A stretch of DNA of 40,558 nt from positions 1-40,558 of the forward strand of contig NZ_QHLL01000013.1 in assembly GCF_006864535.1 (NCBI RefSeq). The letters are read 5' to 3'. Source of the stretch: Campylobacter sp. MIT 12-8780 (lineage in GTDB: Bacteria > Campylobacterota > Campylobacteria > Campylobacterales > Campylobacteraceae). The position numbers were made by a program, and so were the translations under genes. This document shows, one piece after another, positions 17,779 to 26,463 of this stretch. The notes below the pieces were generated by a model. The model worked only from the letters and a program-made list of their open reading frames with translations, did not search any database and had not been told where the DNA came from. How positions within the stretch are numbered: position 1 is the first letter of the stretch; each line of letters opens with the position of its first letter.

Positions 17779-18282
17779 TTAGGCAAACTTGTTTCTTTTT
17801 GAAATTTTATTTGCTTTTTTGAAAAGAGACAAAAACCAAAGTAAAAGTCTTCTGCTTGCACTCATCTTTGTTTGCTCGGCAAAATACTGCGCAATATCAG
17901 CTCGTGCAAACATCAAAGCAAAAGAAAAAGGTGTCATGCCTAAGCCATTGTTTTCATTGATATTTGCTCCATGCTCCACTAAAAGCTTAGCCATATCAAA
18001 ATAACCCTTAAAGCATACACCAGCTAAGGGCGTTTGTCCGCGATCGTTTTTCTCATCAACTATTGCTCCATGCTTTAAAAGCATTTTTGCAGTCGCTAAG
18101 GCGTTGTGATAGCTTGCGAGCATTAAAAGACTATCGCCTTTGTGGTTTTTTAAATTTGCACTTAAGCCAGCTTCTATCATCGTTTTGAGGTTTTCGCATT
18201 CATCATTTCTGGCAAAATTAAACGCCATGGCACAAAGCTCTTCGTAACGTTTTTCTTCTTCTTGAGTTAAATTTTGTATCAT
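17779..18282 (-). CDS. Ankyrin-repeat protein downstream of katA (Cj1386-like)
   Basis: A 167-residue cytoplasmic protein. The start is set at ATG 18282, behind AAGGAAGT. About four ankyrin repeats are visible: 'LKTMIEAGLSANLKNHKGDS', 'LLMLASYHNALATAKMLLKH', 'GQTPLAGVCFKGYFDMAKLL', and 'GMTPFSFALMFARADIAQYF', ending in a basic tail. In C. jejuni the matching protein Cj1386 is needed for full catalase activity and is thought to help heme reach KatA. The same neighbourhood here supports that role, although two hairpins (18302-18384) lie between katA and this gene. Confidence 0.88.
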   Translation of the reverse strand: MIQNLTQEEEKRYEELCAMAFNFARNDECENLKTMIEAGLSANLKNHKGDSLLMLASYHNALATAKMLLKHGAIVDEKNDRGQTPLAGVCFKGYFDMAKLLVEHGANINENNGLGMTPFSFALMFARADIAQYFAEQTKMSASRRLLLWFLSLFKKANKISKRNKFA

Positions 18283-18301
18283 TGTAACTTCCTTATGTTG
18301 C

Positions 18302-18356
18302 ATAAACTTAAAACTGCCAACTCCAAGGAGCGTCAAGTTGGCAGTTTTAAGTTTAT
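18302..18356. terminator. Long perfect hairpin between katA and the ankyrin gene
   Basis: A perfect 21-bp inverted repeat (arms 18302-18322 and 18336-18356) with a 13-nt loop. The GC core (ACTGCCAACT) is flanked by A-run and T-run, the shape of a bidirectional intrinsic terminator. It lies 20 bases before the ankyrin start codon, so read-through or its own promoter would be needed for that gene. A shorter alternative stem, CTCC-AA-GGAG (18321-18330), overlaps the loop. Confidence 0.75.
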
Positions 18357-18360
18357 AAAT

Positions 18361-18384
18361 GCGTAAAGCAAAAAGACTTTACGC
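18361..18384. other. Second hairpin directly after katA
   Basis: GCGTAAAG/CTTTACGC, 8 bp perfect, loop of 8 nt, starting 6 bases past the katA stop. No U-run follows it on the minus strand, so alone it is a poor terminator. It may protect the katA mRNA 3' end or act with the larger hairpin. Confidence 0.6.
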
Positions 18385-18390
18385 TTAAGA

Positions 18391-19812
18391 TTAACCAAGA
18401 GCTTTTTTTACTCCAGCAGCATACTCAGGGCTGATTTTTTCAAAATGCCCTAAAGCTCTTTGAATGATTGCCTTATCAACACCTTCCATAGAAGCAGCTA
18501 TGTTATTAAAGAGCTGATTTTTTTGATCAGCGTTCATAAGATCAAACAAAGCCCTTGGCTGAGTGTAAAAATCCTCATCAAGTGGGGCATATCTTTGTGC
18601 ATTGCCATTAAGCTCAAGATCAGGCTCAAGATAAGACTTATCTTCTTTTGGGCTGTAATCATAGCTATTTGGTTCATAATACGCTGCTTTGTTTTTGTAA
18701 GTATCACTATTCATCGCACCAGCGACATTATAGGTATTTACTTCGCTTTTTGCAGCATTTACCGGTAAAAGATGATAATTTGTGCCTATGCGGTAGCGTT
18801 GTGCGTCTGGATAGCTAAAAATCCTACCTTGAAGCATTTTATCAGGGCTAAAACTAATTCCCGGGACTATGTTTGACGGCGAAAACGCAGCTTGCTCAAC
18901 TTCATTGAAGTAATTATCCACATTGCGGTTAAGCACCATTTCACCTACATCGATAAGTGGCACATCTTTATGAGACCATACTTTAGTAAGATCAAAAGGA
19001 TTGAAGCCTAACTTTTCAGCATCCTTCTCGCTTAAAATTTGAATTTTAAAGCTCCATTTTGGAAAGTCACCTTTTTCTATACTTTCAACCAAATCTCTTT
19101 GATGACTTTCTCTATCCTTAGCGATAAGTGCTTCTGCCTCAGCATTTGTAAGGTTTTTTATACCTTGTTTGGTTTTAAAGTGGAATTTCACCCAAAATCG
19201 TTCGCCCTTATCATTAATAAGGCTATAAGTATGACTTCCAAAGCCGTGCATATGGCGATAACTTGCCGGAATTCCTCTATCACTCATCAAAATCGTAACT
19301 TGATGAAGGCTTTCAGGACTTAAACTCCAAAAATCCCAAGCTGCGTTTGCACTTCTTAAATGTGTGCGCGGATCTCTTTTTTGTGTGTGGATAAAATCTG
19401 GGAATTTATATGGATCGCGTATAAAAAAGGTTGGGGTATTATTGCCTACTAAATCCCAATTCCCCTCTTTTGTGTAAAATTTGATCGCAAATCCTCTCAC
19501 ATCTCTTTCAGCATCAGCAGCTCCAGCCTCACCAGCAACGGTTGAAAAGCGAATGATAAGAGGGGTTTTTTCACCTTTTTGAAGCACTTTTGCTTTAGTA
19601 TATCGTGAAATATCTTCTGTGATAACAAGCTCACCATAAGCTGCACTTCCTTTGGCATGAACTGTTCTTTCTGGAATTCTTTCTCTATTTTGATGAGCAA
19701 GTTTTTCAAGCAAGATATAATCTTGCAACAAAAGCGGTCCTTTTGCACCAGCACTAAGTGAGTTTTGATTATCAGCAACGATATTGCCGAAGTCATTTGT
19801 AAGTTTTTTCAT
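18391..19812 (-). CDS. katA: Catalase KatA (monofunctional heme catalase)
   Basis: A 473-residue small-subunit catalase that breaks down hydrogen peroxide. '[16 protein letters not shown]' contains the distal catalytic His and '[15 protein letters not shown]' the catalytic Asn. '[17 protein letters not shown]' contains the proximal heme-ligand Tyr in the usual R-x-F-x-Y-x-D-x-Q-x-x-R motif. '[18 protein letters not shown]' is the conserved surface around the heme channel. AGGAGAAG precedes the ATG. A long palindrome 63 bases upstream is a good candidate PerR operator. It is followed by the ankyrin gene on the same strand. Confidence 0.98.
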   Translation of the reverse strand: MKKLTNDFGNIVADNQNSLSAGAKGPLLLQDYILLEKLAHQNRERIPERTVHAKGSAAYGELVITEDISRYTKAKVLQKGEKTPLIIRFSTVAGEAGAADAERDVRGFAIKFYTKEGNWDLVGNNTPTFFIRDPYKFPDFIHTQKRDPRTHLRSANAAWDFWSLSPESLHQVTILMSDRGIPASYRHMHGFGSHTYSLINDKGERFWVKFHFKTKQGIKNLTNAEAEALIAKDRESHQRDLVESIEKGDFPKWSFKIQILSEKDAEKLGFNPFDLTKVWSHKDVPLIDVGEMVLNRNVDNYFNEVEQAAFSPSNIVPGISFSPDKMLQGRIFSYPDAQRYRIGTNYHLLPVNAAKSEVNTYNVAGAMNSDTYKNKAAYYEPNSYDYSPKEDKSYLEPDLELNGNAQRYAPLDEDFYTQPRALFDLMNADQKNQLFNNIAASMEGVDKAIIQRALGHFEKISPEYAAGVKKALG

Positions 19813-19874
19813 TTAACTTCTCCTAGATAATAAATTTTATTGATTGATAAATTATATCTATAATAACTAAAAAT

Positions 19875-19907
19875 AATCTTAAATAATAAAATTTATTATT
19901 TAAGATT
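19875..19907. promoter_or_regulatory. Perfect palindrome upstream of katA, candidate PerR box
   Basis: Two 16-base arms around a single central A (centre 19891), with core TAATAAA-A-TTTATTA. The 7-1-7 A/T-rich core matches Fur-family (PerR/Fur) operator architecture, and katA is a classical PerR target in Campylobacter. It lies 63-95 bases upstream of the katA start. Confidence 0.6.
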
Positions 19908-20063
19908 TAATGGGTATTTGAAAATAAAATATCTTGCCTTAACTTTTTGTAAGAATCTAAAATAATAAATTCAATATTTTTGCTAAAAAGCATTGTCATA
20001 AAGAGAAAAACAAGGAAAAAATCTATAAAGTTCAGTGGATAAAAGACTAAAAATAAGCATTTG

Positions 20064-20090
20064 AAAAAGCCCGCAAACGCAGGCTTTTAG
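20064..20090 (-). terminator. Terminator of fldA
   Basis: On the minus strand AAAAGCC-TGCGTTTGCG-GGCTTTTT: a GC stem ending in a T-run directly after the fldA stop. Confidence 0.85.
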
Positions 20091-20091
20091 A

Positions 20092-20583
20092 TTAAGAAAA
20101 AGAAGGTTTTATCGTCGCTACCCAAGCATCGATTCTACTTTCGGTTTGATCTTCGTGATTGTCATTGTCTAGTGCAAGTCCTACAAATTTACCATCTACC
20201 ACAGCTTCGCTTGCTTCAAAGCTATAGCCATCAGTTGAAACCGCACCAACCAAAGTTGCGCCAGCTTCTTTAAGCTTCTCAGCAAGTTTTCCCATAGCGC
20301 CGCAGTAAGTATCTGAATAACTTTCGCTATCTCCCATTCCAAAAATAGCAACTGTTTTGCCACTTAATTTTAAGCCAGAAAAATCAAAAGCGTCCCAATC
20401 ATCTTGAAGATCGCCGCTTCCCCAAGTTGAAGTTCCGCAAATAAGTTTATCGTAAGAATTAAGCTTATCAGCATCAACATCTGCTATGTTTAAAACATCG
20501 CTGATTCCTAGTTTTTCAGCTATAAGATTAGCTGCACCTTCTGTATTTCCCATAGCACTTCCATAAACTACGGCTACTGACAT
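20092..20583 (-). CDS. fldA: Flavodoxin FldA
   Basis: A 163-residue FMN protein. 'VVYGSAMGNTEGAANLIAE' is the phosphate-binding loop at the N-terminus, 'GTSTWGSGDLQDDWDAF' supplies the Trp that stacks on the flavin, and 'GMGDSESYSDTYCGAMGKL' holds the second flavin loop. In Campylobacter and Helicobacter flavodoxin is the electron acceptor of pyruvate and 2-oxoglutarate:acceptor oxidoreductases and is essential. It is followed by its own terminator; the DUF2325 gene lies 118 bases upstream on the same strand. Confidence 0.97.
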   Translation of the reverse strand: MSVAVVYGSAMGNTEGAANLIAEKLGISDVLNIADVDADKLNSYDKLICGTSTWGSGDLQDDWDAFDFSGLKLSGKTVAIFGMGDSESYSDTYCGAMGKLAEKLKEAGATLVGAVSTDGYSFEASEAVVDGKFVGLALDNDNHEDQTESRIDAWVATIKPSFS

Positions 20584-20701
20584 AAGTTCTCCTTTTATAA
20601 TTGATAAAATTTTCTAAGCAATTCTAGCATAATTTTATATATTTTATGCAATAAATTTATTTTTTATATAAACAAAGTGTTTCTTTATTACACTACCACA
20701 C

Positions 20702-21022
20702 TTAAAATTCATCTTCACCACAACAAAAATCTTTATTAAGATTAAAAATCTTGCAGTATTCAGAATACACACAACTCACGCTTCTTTTGGCACAAACTAA
20801 AGGAATTTTTCGTTTTTTTGCTTCGCCTTTGATTTTTTTCATTGTATTGTGATTTAAAAAACTTGTAAGCATCACAACACAACGAGTATCTTGGGGAATG
20901 GGCTTGCGATTAACTCTGTTTTCATTACGAGCATCCCAATGCTCAACTTTTTTCGCACCCAAATCATAAAGCACCGCCTTTATAGGCGTAATCTCATCTG
21001 CTCCTATCACTAAAACTGACAT
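20702..21022 (-). CDS. DUF2325 protein (Cj1384c-like)
   Basis: A 106-residue soluble protein. It starts 'MSVLVIGADEITPIKAVLYDLGAKKVEHWDA', a nucleotide-fold-like strand-loop-helix as in DUF2325, then 'TRCVVMLTSFLNHNTMKKIK', and ends with a Cys cluster (VCAKRSVSCVYSEYCKIF, then FCCGEDEF) that could bind metal or be redox active. In C. jejuni the same small gene lies between fldA and katA. The biochemical role is unknown. Confidence 0.82.
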   Translation of the reverse strand: MSVLVIGADEITPIKAVLYDLGAKKVEHWDARNENRVNRKPIPQDTRCVVMLTSFLNHNTMKKIKGEAKKRKIPLVCAKRSVSCVYSEYCKIFNLNKDFCCGEDEF

Positions 21023-21332
21023 TTTTGCTCCTTGTAATTATCAAAATATAATTTAATAATTATTATTATAAACTAATGAAGCTAAATTTATTTTGAAATT
21101 TATTATAAAATTTTAAATTTTGATATTTTAACTGAGTCAATAATGAAATATAAAGCAATATATCTCTTTTAAAAACAATTTTATTTTGATTATATATAAT
21201 TTAAAAAATTTCTAGCAGATTTGGTATATTTTTACTTGCTTTTTGAGTGATTGTAGTCATTTTTATTTTGCATGATTGAAATTTTATGGATAAATTTTTA
21301 AATACTTTCGCTTGTAAAGTCTTTTTCCTATC
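21023..21332. other. AT-rich intergenic stretch, no gene seen
   Basis: About 310 bases between the DUF2325 start and the tRNA promoter, very AT-rich with runs such as TTATTATTATAAACTAAT. It must carry the promoter of the DUF2325 gene on the minus strand. No ORF with a ribosome site, tRNA or long hairpin was found. Confidence 0.6.
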
Positions 21333-21361
21333 TTGACTTTTAAGAAAAATTTGTATATAAT
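21333..21361 (+). promoter_or_regulatory. Sigma-70 promoter of the tRNA cluster
   Basis: TTGACT (21333-21338), 17-base spacer, then TATAAT (21356-21361) with an upstream TG. This is close to the full consensus, including a -35 box that most Campylobacter promoters lack. Transcription should begin a few bases before tRNA-Pro. Confidence 0.85.
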
Positions 21362-21381
21362 TTTGCCTTTGATATTGTCAT

Positions 21382-21459
21382 CGGGGTGTAGCGCAGTCTG
21401 GTTAGCGCACCTGGTTTGGGACCAGGGGGCCGAAAGTTCGAATCTTTTCACCCCGACCA
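21382..21459 (+). tRNA. tRNA-Pro (anticodon TGG)
   Basis: Acceptor CGGGGTG/CACCCCG, anticodon arm CCTGG-TTTGGGA-CCAGG with TGG, T-loop GTTCGAAT, encoded ACCA 3' end. First of five tRNAs. Confidence 0.96.
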
Positions 21460-21469
21460 TTTTGCAAAT

Positions 21470-21547
21470 GGTGAGTGTAGCTCAGTCGGTTAGAGCATCA
21501 GATTGTGGTCCTGAGGGTCGTGGGTTCGATTCCCATCACTCACCCCA
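21470..21547 (+). tRNA. tRNA-His (anticodon GTG)
   Basis: Acceptor GTGAGTG/CACTCAC with the extra G at -1 (21470) facing discriminator C, anticodon loop TTGTGGT with GTG, T-loop GTTCGATT, encoded CCA. Confidence 0.96.
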
Positions 21548-21550
21548 GTC

Positions 21551-21627
21551 GCGCTCGTAGCTCAACTGGATAGAGCGACAGACTTCGGATCTGTAGGTTA
21601 TGGGTTCGATTCCTATCGGGCGCACCA
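21551..21627 (+). tRNA. tRNA-Arg (anticodon TCG)
   Basis: Acceptor GCGCTCG/CGGGCGC, anticodon arm ACAGA-CTTCGGA-TCTGT with TCG, T-loop GTTCGATT, encoded ACCA. Confidence 0.95.
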
Positions 21628-21636
21628 TTTTTTTGA

Positions 21637-21713
21637 GCGCTCATAGCTCAGCTGGATAGAGCAACGGCCTTCTAAGCCGTAGGTCAGAGGTTCGAATCCT
21701 CTTGGGCGTACCA
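21637..21713 (+). tRNA. tRNA-Arg (anticodon TCT)
   Basis: Acceptor GCGCTCA/TGGGCGT (with G-T pairs), anticodon arm ACGGC-CTTCTAA-GCCGT with TCT, T-loop GTTCGAAT, encoded ACCA. It reads AGA, the main arginine codon in this AT-rich genome. Confidence 0.95.
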
Positions 21714-21772
21714 CTTTTTAAAGTTTTTGATTAAATTTACACAAGATTTTATTTGTTTAAATTTACGCTTTT

Positions 21773-21857
21773 GCGGATGTGGTGAAATTGGCAGACACGC
21801 CAGACTTAGGATCTGGTGCAGCAATGCGTGAAGGTTCAAGTCCTTTCATCCGCACCA
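21773..21857 (+). tRNA. tRNA-Leu (anticodon TAG)
   Basis: Acceptor GCGGATG/CATCCGC, anticodon arm CCAGA-CTTAGGA-TCTGG with TAG, a long class II variable arm, T-loop GTTCAAGT, encoded ACCA. Separated from the other four by about 60 bases. The 303 bases from its end to the ABC exporter start are AT-rich and contain no gene that I can see. Confidence 0.95.
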
Positions 21858-22160
21858 CCTTACTAAACTTTTATCTCTTTACTGGCTCTTACAAAATTTA
21901 TTTAATTTAACAGGCAACAATAAAAAAATAAAATCATCTTTGATAGCTTATTTTTAAGTCTTTACTTTTTATAAATTTCCTTAAATTTTCTGAGTTCTTA
22001 ATATGAAACACTTTTTAAGTCTTTACAAACAATTCTATCCTTGCAAAACAAATATAAAATTTTACTTTTTTCCTCAAAACTAGTTTAAATTTAGCTTTAT
22101 TTTTGTAAAATGGCATTTTATTTTAAATTTTTTTATCATTTTAAATTCAAGGATAAGTTT

Positions 22161-23792
22161 TTGCAACTCATTACTAGTATCTTAAAAGAACATAAATTTA
22201 AAGTTTTTGCGTTCTTGTGTATCTCTATCGCTACGAGTTTGCTTGGTGTTGGTATCTTAGCTTTTATCAACGAATATTTGCTTAAGCAAGCTGGAAATTT
22301 TATCTTTATCATTTATTTTGCTTTGCTTTTGCTGATCTTTTTTGCAAGTTCTGTTTTTGTGGAGCTCAGTCTTGCCCACTTTGGACAAAAGTTCATTTAT
22401 GCAACACAAAAAAAAGTTGTCAAACAAATCATCGATACTTCAGTGCTAAAAATCGATCAAATCGGCAAAGCAAAGCTTTTAGCCTCTTTAGGAAATGATG
22501 TTCGCACTATTTCTTTTGGCTTGCTTCGTTTTCCAGACTTTATCCAATCAAGCATTTTAATTATTGCGAGCAGTTTTTATCTTTTTTCACTTTCAGCAAA
22601 GATTTTTTTGCTCTGCTTTGTGTGGATTTTTGTGGTATTTTTTATCAACCATTTTTTTATGCGAAAAACTTATCATTATTTTCGCAAGGCAAGAGATAAT
22701 GATGATGCCTTGCAAAATAATTACCAAAATATCATCGATGGACGCAAAGAACTCACGCTAAATACTTTCAGGGCAAAGCTTTACTATGAAAGTGAATTTG
22801 ATATCAACGCCGAGGATAAACGCCGCAACAACACCCTAAGTTCTGCTATGCAAAGCTTGTCGAGCAATTTTACAAGTGTGGGCTTACTTGCACTTGTGGG
22901 CTTTGAATTTTATTGTTCCTTGCATTTTGCTTGGACTAGCCTTGAAAATGCTACGACTATAGCTATAGCCATACTTTTTTTACGCACGCCTTTAATGGCG
23001 ATGATAGGGGCTTTTCCTACACTTTTAATGGCAAAAGTCGCTCTTGAAAAAATTCAAAAACTTGATCTAAGCGAATATAAACAAGACTTTAAAACCCTGC
23101 CTAACTCAAGCTCTTGGCAAAAGATAGAGTTCAAAAATGTGGCTTTTTCCTATGATGAAAAATTTTCCCTAAAGCCTACAAATCTTGAAATTCACAAAGG
23201 CGAGCTTATCTTTTTAATCGGCAAAAATGGTAGTGGCAAATCCACCTTTTCCCTCCTTTTAGCTGGACTTGTTAAGCCAAAAAGCGGGGCGATTTATCTT
23301 GATGAAAAGCAAATTGATGATGAAAATATCACTGAATATAGACGTTTAATCACAGCTATTTTTAGCGATTTTCATCTTTTTACCCAAACGATAAAAGATG
23401 ATGAGTTAGCAAATGCCAAAGACATAGAACATTGGCTTGAGGTGCTTGAGCTTAAAGACAAGACAAAAGTAGAGCAAGGGCAGATCAAGCTTACTAAACT
23501 TTCTACCGGGCAAAGAAAACGCCTAGCCATGCTTATAGCTTTGCTTGAGGCAAGAGATATTTTAATCCTTGATGAATTTGCAGCTGATCAAGATCCACTT
23601 TTTAGACGCTTTTTTTATCAAAAACTTCTTCCCTTGCTTCAAAAAGAGGGCAAAACTATCATCGCTATCAGCCATGATGATAAGTATTTTGATATAGCTG
23701 ATCGTATTTTGCTTGCACAAAATGGTCGTATAAGCGAGCTAAAAGGAGAAGATATAAAAGAAATCGCTAAAAATGCCGTGGAGCATTTTTAG
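22161..23792 (+). CDS. YojI/SyrD/PvdE-type ABC exporter (fused permease and ATPase)
   Basis: A single-chain half-transporter. TTG 22161 is preferred (AAGGA 7 bases upstream, and the N-terminus MQLITSILKEHKF then matches the family length); an ATG at 22110 would add 17 residues but has no ribosome site. The six-helix permease includes 'SIATSLLGVGILAFINEYL' and the family segment 'NNYQNIIDGRKELTLN'. The ATPase has Walker A GKNGSGKST, signature LSTGQRKRL (Gly-to-Thr variant typical of this family), and Walker B ILILDEFAADQDP. Relatives export cyclic peptides (syringomycin, microcin J25) or pyoverdine intermediates. No peptide or siderophore genes are visible nearby, so the substrate is unknown. 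Confidence 0.85.
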   Translation: MQLITSILKEHKFKVFAFLCISIATSLLGVGILAFINEYLLKQAGNFIFIIYFALLLLIFFASSVFVELSLAHFGQKFIYATQKKVVKQIIDTSVLKIDQIGKAKLLASLGNDVRTISFGLLRFPDFIQSSILIIASSFYLFSLSAKIFLLCFVWIFVVFFINHFFMRKTYHYFRKARDNDDALQNNYQNIIDGRKELTLNTFRAKLYYESEFDINAEDKRRNNTLSSAMQSLSSNFTSVGLLALVGFEFYCSLHFAWTSLENATTIAIAILFLRTPLMAMIGAFPTLLMAKVALEKIQKLDLSEYKQDFKTLPNSSSWQKIEFKNVAFSYDEKFSLKPTNLEIHKGELIFLIGKNGSGKSTFSLLLAGLVKPKSGAIYLDEKQIDDENITEYRRLITAIFSDFHLFTQTIKDDELANAKDIEHWLEVLELKDKTKVEQGQIKLTKLSTGQRKRLAMLIALLEARDILILDEFAADQDPLFRRFFYQKLLPLLQKEGKTIIAISHDDKYFDIADRILLAQNGRISELKGEDIKEIAKNAVEHF

Positions 23793-23893
23793 TTTTAAAC
23801 TTTAAAGTATTGTAAATTCAAAGCTTAAGGCTGATTTTAAAGCAAAAATAAATTTATAAAATTAGATATTATATATTTTAAGCAAAGTTTAGC

Positions 23894-23899
23894 TATAAT
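23894..23899 (+). promoter_or_regulatory. -10 box for typA
   Basis: TATAAT in the context AGCTATAATCAGCC, 31 bases upstream of the typA start codon. Confidence 0.65.
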
Positions 23900-23929
23900 C
23901 AGCCTTTTAAAAAATTTGTGGAGAAAAAC

Positions 23930-25738
23930 TTGGAAAATATAAGAAATATAGCTGTTATAGCCCACGTTGATCATGGTAAAACAACTATGGTTGATGAGCT
24001 TTTAAAACAAAGTGGCACCTTTAGTGAAAGAGAGCAAATCGCTGAAAGAGTGATGGATAGCAATGATATAGAAAAAGAAAGAGGCATTACCATACTTTCA
24101 AAAAATACAGCCATTAATTACAAAGGCACAAAGATCAATATCATCGATACTCCAGGACATGCTGATTTTGGAGGCGAGGTTGAACGGGTTTTAAAGATGA
24201 TTGATGGGGTGCTCTTGCTTGTTGATGCCCAAGAAGGCGTAATGCCTCAAACTAAATTTGTGGTTAAAAAAGCCTTACAGCTTGGACTTAAGCCCATAGT
24301 TGTGATTAACAAGATAGACAAGCCTGCAGCTGATCCTGAACGCGTGATTAATGAAATTTTTGATCTTTTCGTAGCCTTAGAGGCAAATGATGAGCAACTT
24401 GACTTTGCTATAGTCTATGCAGCAGCAAAAAATGGCTATGCTAAGCTTGATATGAATGATGAAAGCAAGGACATGACTCCTCTTTTTGAAACTATCTTAC
24501 AAAGAGTGCCAGCCCCAAGTGGCAATGCAAATAACCCTTTACAGCTTCAAGTTTTTACCCTAGGTTATGATAATTTTGTAGGCAAAATAGGCATAGCAAG
24601 AATTTTTAATGGCAAGGTGCGTAAAAATGAAAGTGTAATGCTTGCAAAAGCTGATGGAACTAAGGTGCAAGGACGCATTAGCAAGCTCATAGGCTTTATG
24701 GGCTTAGAAAAAATGGATATAGAAGAAGCCTCAAGCGGCGATATAGTAGCCATTGCTGGCTTTGAAGCCCTTGATGTTGGCGATAGCGTAGTTGATCCAA
24801 ACAATCCTCAGCCCCTTGATCCACTTCACATAGAAGAACCAACCCTAAGCATAGTTTTTAGCGTCAATGATGGACCTCTTGCTGGCACAGAAGGCAAAAG
24901 TGTAACTTCAAATAAAATCGCAGAACGCCTAGAAGCCGAGATGAAAACCAATATAGCCATGCGTTATGAAAGCAGTGGCGAGGGTAAATTTAAGGTAAGC
25001 GGAAGAGGCGAGCTACAAATCACCATTTTAGCTGAAAATATGCGTAGAGAAGGCTTTGAGTTTTGCATGGGACGTCCTGAAGTTATAGTAAAAAATGAAA
25101 ATGGAGTAAGAACTGAACCTTTTGAACACCTAGTCATCGATGTGCCTGATGAGTTTAGCGGAGTATGTATAGAAAAGCTTGGCAAAAGAAAGGCAGAGAT
25201 GAAAACCATGAGTCCAACAGGAGATGGGCAAACTAGGCTTGAGTTTGAAATCCCAGCAAGGGGACTCATAGGCTTTAGAAGCCAGTTTTTAACCGATACT
25301 AAGGGCGAGGGCGTGATGAATCATAGCTTTTTAGAATTTCGCCCCTTCTCAGGAGCGGTTGAAAAACGCAATAATGGGGCTTTGATCTCTATGGAAAATG
25401 GAGTGGCACTAGGGTATTCGCTTTTTAATCTCCAAGATCGAGGCGTGCTTTTCATAGAGCCTCAAACTAAGGTGTATATAGGTATGATCATAGGCGAGCA
25501 TTCGCGTCCAAATGATCTTGATGTCAATCCTATCAAAGGTAAAAACCTAACCAATGTAAGAGCCAGTGGAAGTGATGATGCCATAAAACTTGTGCCACCA
25601 AGAAAACTTAGCCTTGAAAGAGCACTAGAGTGGATAGAAGAAGATGAACTTGTAGAAGTTACCCCACAAAACATACGCGTTCGCAAACGTTATCTTGATC
25701 CAACCCAAAGAAAAAGAATGGAAAAGAGTAAAAACTAA
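23930..25738 (+). CDS. typA: Ribosome-associated GTPase TypA/BipA
   Basis: A translational GTPase of 602 residues. TTG 23930 is chosen because GGAG lies 6 bases upstream and family members start at '[19 protein letters not shown]'; an upstream GTG at 23918 overlaps that site. G1 is AHVDHGKTT, switch motif ERGITI, G3 DTPGHADF, G4 NKID. EF-G-like domains II, III and V follow, and the BipA-specific C-terminal domain includes '[20 protein letters not shown]' and '[10 protein letters not shown]'. It acts on 50S assembly and stress or low-temperature growth. Its stop overlaps the start of the next gene (TAATG). Confidence 0.97.
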   Translation: MENIRNIAVIAHVDHGKTTMVDELLKQSGTFSEREQIAERVMDSNDIEKERGITILSKNTAINYKGTKINIIDTPGHADFGGEVERVLKMIDGVLLLVDAQEGVMPQTKFVVKKALQLGLKPIVVINKIDKPAADPERVINEIFDLFVALEANDEQLDFAIVYAAAKNGYAKLDMNDESKDMTPLFETILQRVPAPSGNANNPLQLQVFTLGYDNFVGKIGIARIFNGKVRKNESVMLAKADGTKVQGRISKLIGFMGLEKMDIEEASSGDIVAIAGFEALDVGDSVVDPNNPQPLDPLHIEEPTLSIVFSVNDGPLAGTEGKSVTSNKIAERLEAEMKTNIAMRYESSGEGKFKVSGRGELQITILAENMRREGFEFCMGRPEVIVKNENGVRTEPFEHLVIDVPDEFSGVCIEKLGKRKAEMKTMSPTGDGQTRLEFEIPARGLIGFRSQFLTDTKGEGVMNHSFLEFRPFSGAVEKRNNGALISMENGVALGYSLFNLQDRGVLFIEPQTKVYIGMIIGEHSRPNDLDVNPIKGKNLTNVRASGSDDAIKLVPPRKLSLERALEWIEEDELVEVTPQNIRVRKRYLDPTQRKRMEKSKN

Positions 25739-26409
25739 TGCTTTTTGATGAGCCAAACAACCCTATCGATAAAAGGCGAAAAGCTTATGTATTAAGATTA
25801 AATTTATTGCGTTTTTTTGCCTTTTTTCAAGGCTTTATCATCTTTATGGTCTTAATCAAAGTTTCACAAGACTTTGTGCTTGCTTTTGCTGGTGGGGCTT
25901 TGTTTGGCTATGGAGTTTATCGGCTTTTTATCAGTAAAGCCTTTGCTCAAAAAAAGCTTATCGATGAAAAAAAAGAGCTTGAAAAACTCATACTTGAGGA
26001 GTTTTTAAAAGAAGAAGAAGGAAAATTTTCAAATGAAGGCATAAAAGAAAAGGAATTTAAAAGCCTTTTTAACTTTAAACCAAGTGAATTTAAATCCGCA
26101 AATGCCTTTGAGTTTAAGAATTTCAAGCTTTATGATGTGCTCTTTAAAGATGAAAAAAACCGCTTTTTTGTAGGTGTTTTGCTTATAAGTCAAAACCCTT
26201 TGCAAAATGATAAAATGCTAAGTCAAGACGAGTTTTATTCTGCAAAAATCCCAAAAAAGTTTAGCACTGAAGTTAAATTCATACAAGGTAAAGCCTGCCT
26301 AATCAAAACAAGGATAAATCCTTTTTTCATCCATCTGCATCTTAGTTTAGAACAAAACAAAAGTGCTTTAAAGCAAAATTTAGCTCAACTTGAAAAGCTT
26401 TTATCATGA
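25738..26409 (+). CDS. Membrane protein of unknown function downstream of typA (Cj0038c-like)
   Basis: A 223-residue protein translationally coupled to typA (TAATG). Two hydrophobic helices lie near the N-terminus (about 23-60: 'LRFFAFFQGFIIFMVLIKVS' and 'FVLAFAGGALFGYGVYRLFI'). A charged helix (KKELEKLILEEFLKEEEG) and a C-terminal soluble domain of alternating strands follow. The layout resembles DUF3137-type proteins, but I am not certain. In C. jejuni a similar protein (from memory Cj0038c) follows typA. Its stop overlaps the ATG of a tiny ORF that leads into the poly-C tract (ATGA). Confidence 0.75.
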   Translation: MLFDEPNNPIDKRRKAYVLRLNLLRFFAFFQGFIIFMVLIKVSQDFVLAFAGGALFGYGVYRLFISKAFAQKKLIDEKKELEKLILEEFLKEEEGKFSNEGIKEKEFKSLFNFKPSEFKSANAFEFKNFKLYDVLFKDEKNRFFVGVLLISQNPLQNDKMLSQDEFYSAKIPKKFSTEVKFIQGKACLIKTRINPFFIHLHLSLEQNKSALKQNLAQLEKLLS

Positions 26410-26462
26410 AAAAAATAAGAATTGTATATCAAAATTATCCCCCCCCCCCCCCCATAGTATAA
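26406..26462 (+). other. Tiny coupled ORF running into the poly-C15 tract, possibly a gene remnant
   Basis: ATG 26406 overlaps the previous stop (ATGA). The frame reads MKKIRIVYQNY, then five prolines from the C tract, then IV and stop. With 16 Cs it would run 12 residues longer (HSIINFLRKKYR); with 14 it stops at once. It looks like the 5' end of a lost phase-variable gene, or chance. No product can be assigned. Confidence 0.3.
26439..26453. repeat. Poly-C tract of 15, intergenic, abutting a -10 box
   Basis: Fifteen uninterrupted Cs on the plus strand, the longest homopolymer in the window. It ends 4 bases before TATAAT (26458-26463) and 62 bases before the GTG of the FkbM gene. Slippage would change promoter spacing. 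The count is likely to be mixed in any population. Confidence 0.9.
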
Positions 26463-26463
26463 T
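26458..26463 (+). promoter_or_regulatory. -10 box next to the poly-C tract (FkbM gene promoter)
   Basis: TATAAT following ATAG after the C tract. With 15 Cs a weak -35-like TTATCC (26435-26440) is exactly 17 bases upstream. TSS would fall near 26470, about 45 bases before the GTG start. Confidence 0.5.

Noticed and set aside
18460-19796. Several open frames antisense to or out of frame with katA
   Set aside because: They lack ribosome sites and family motifs and lie wholly inside the well-supported catalase gene.
21382-21857. Repeated tRNA-like sequence as a CRISPR or other repeat array
   Set aside because: All units fold as standard tRNAs with encoded CCA. No CRISPR repeat-spacer pattern was found anywhere in the window.
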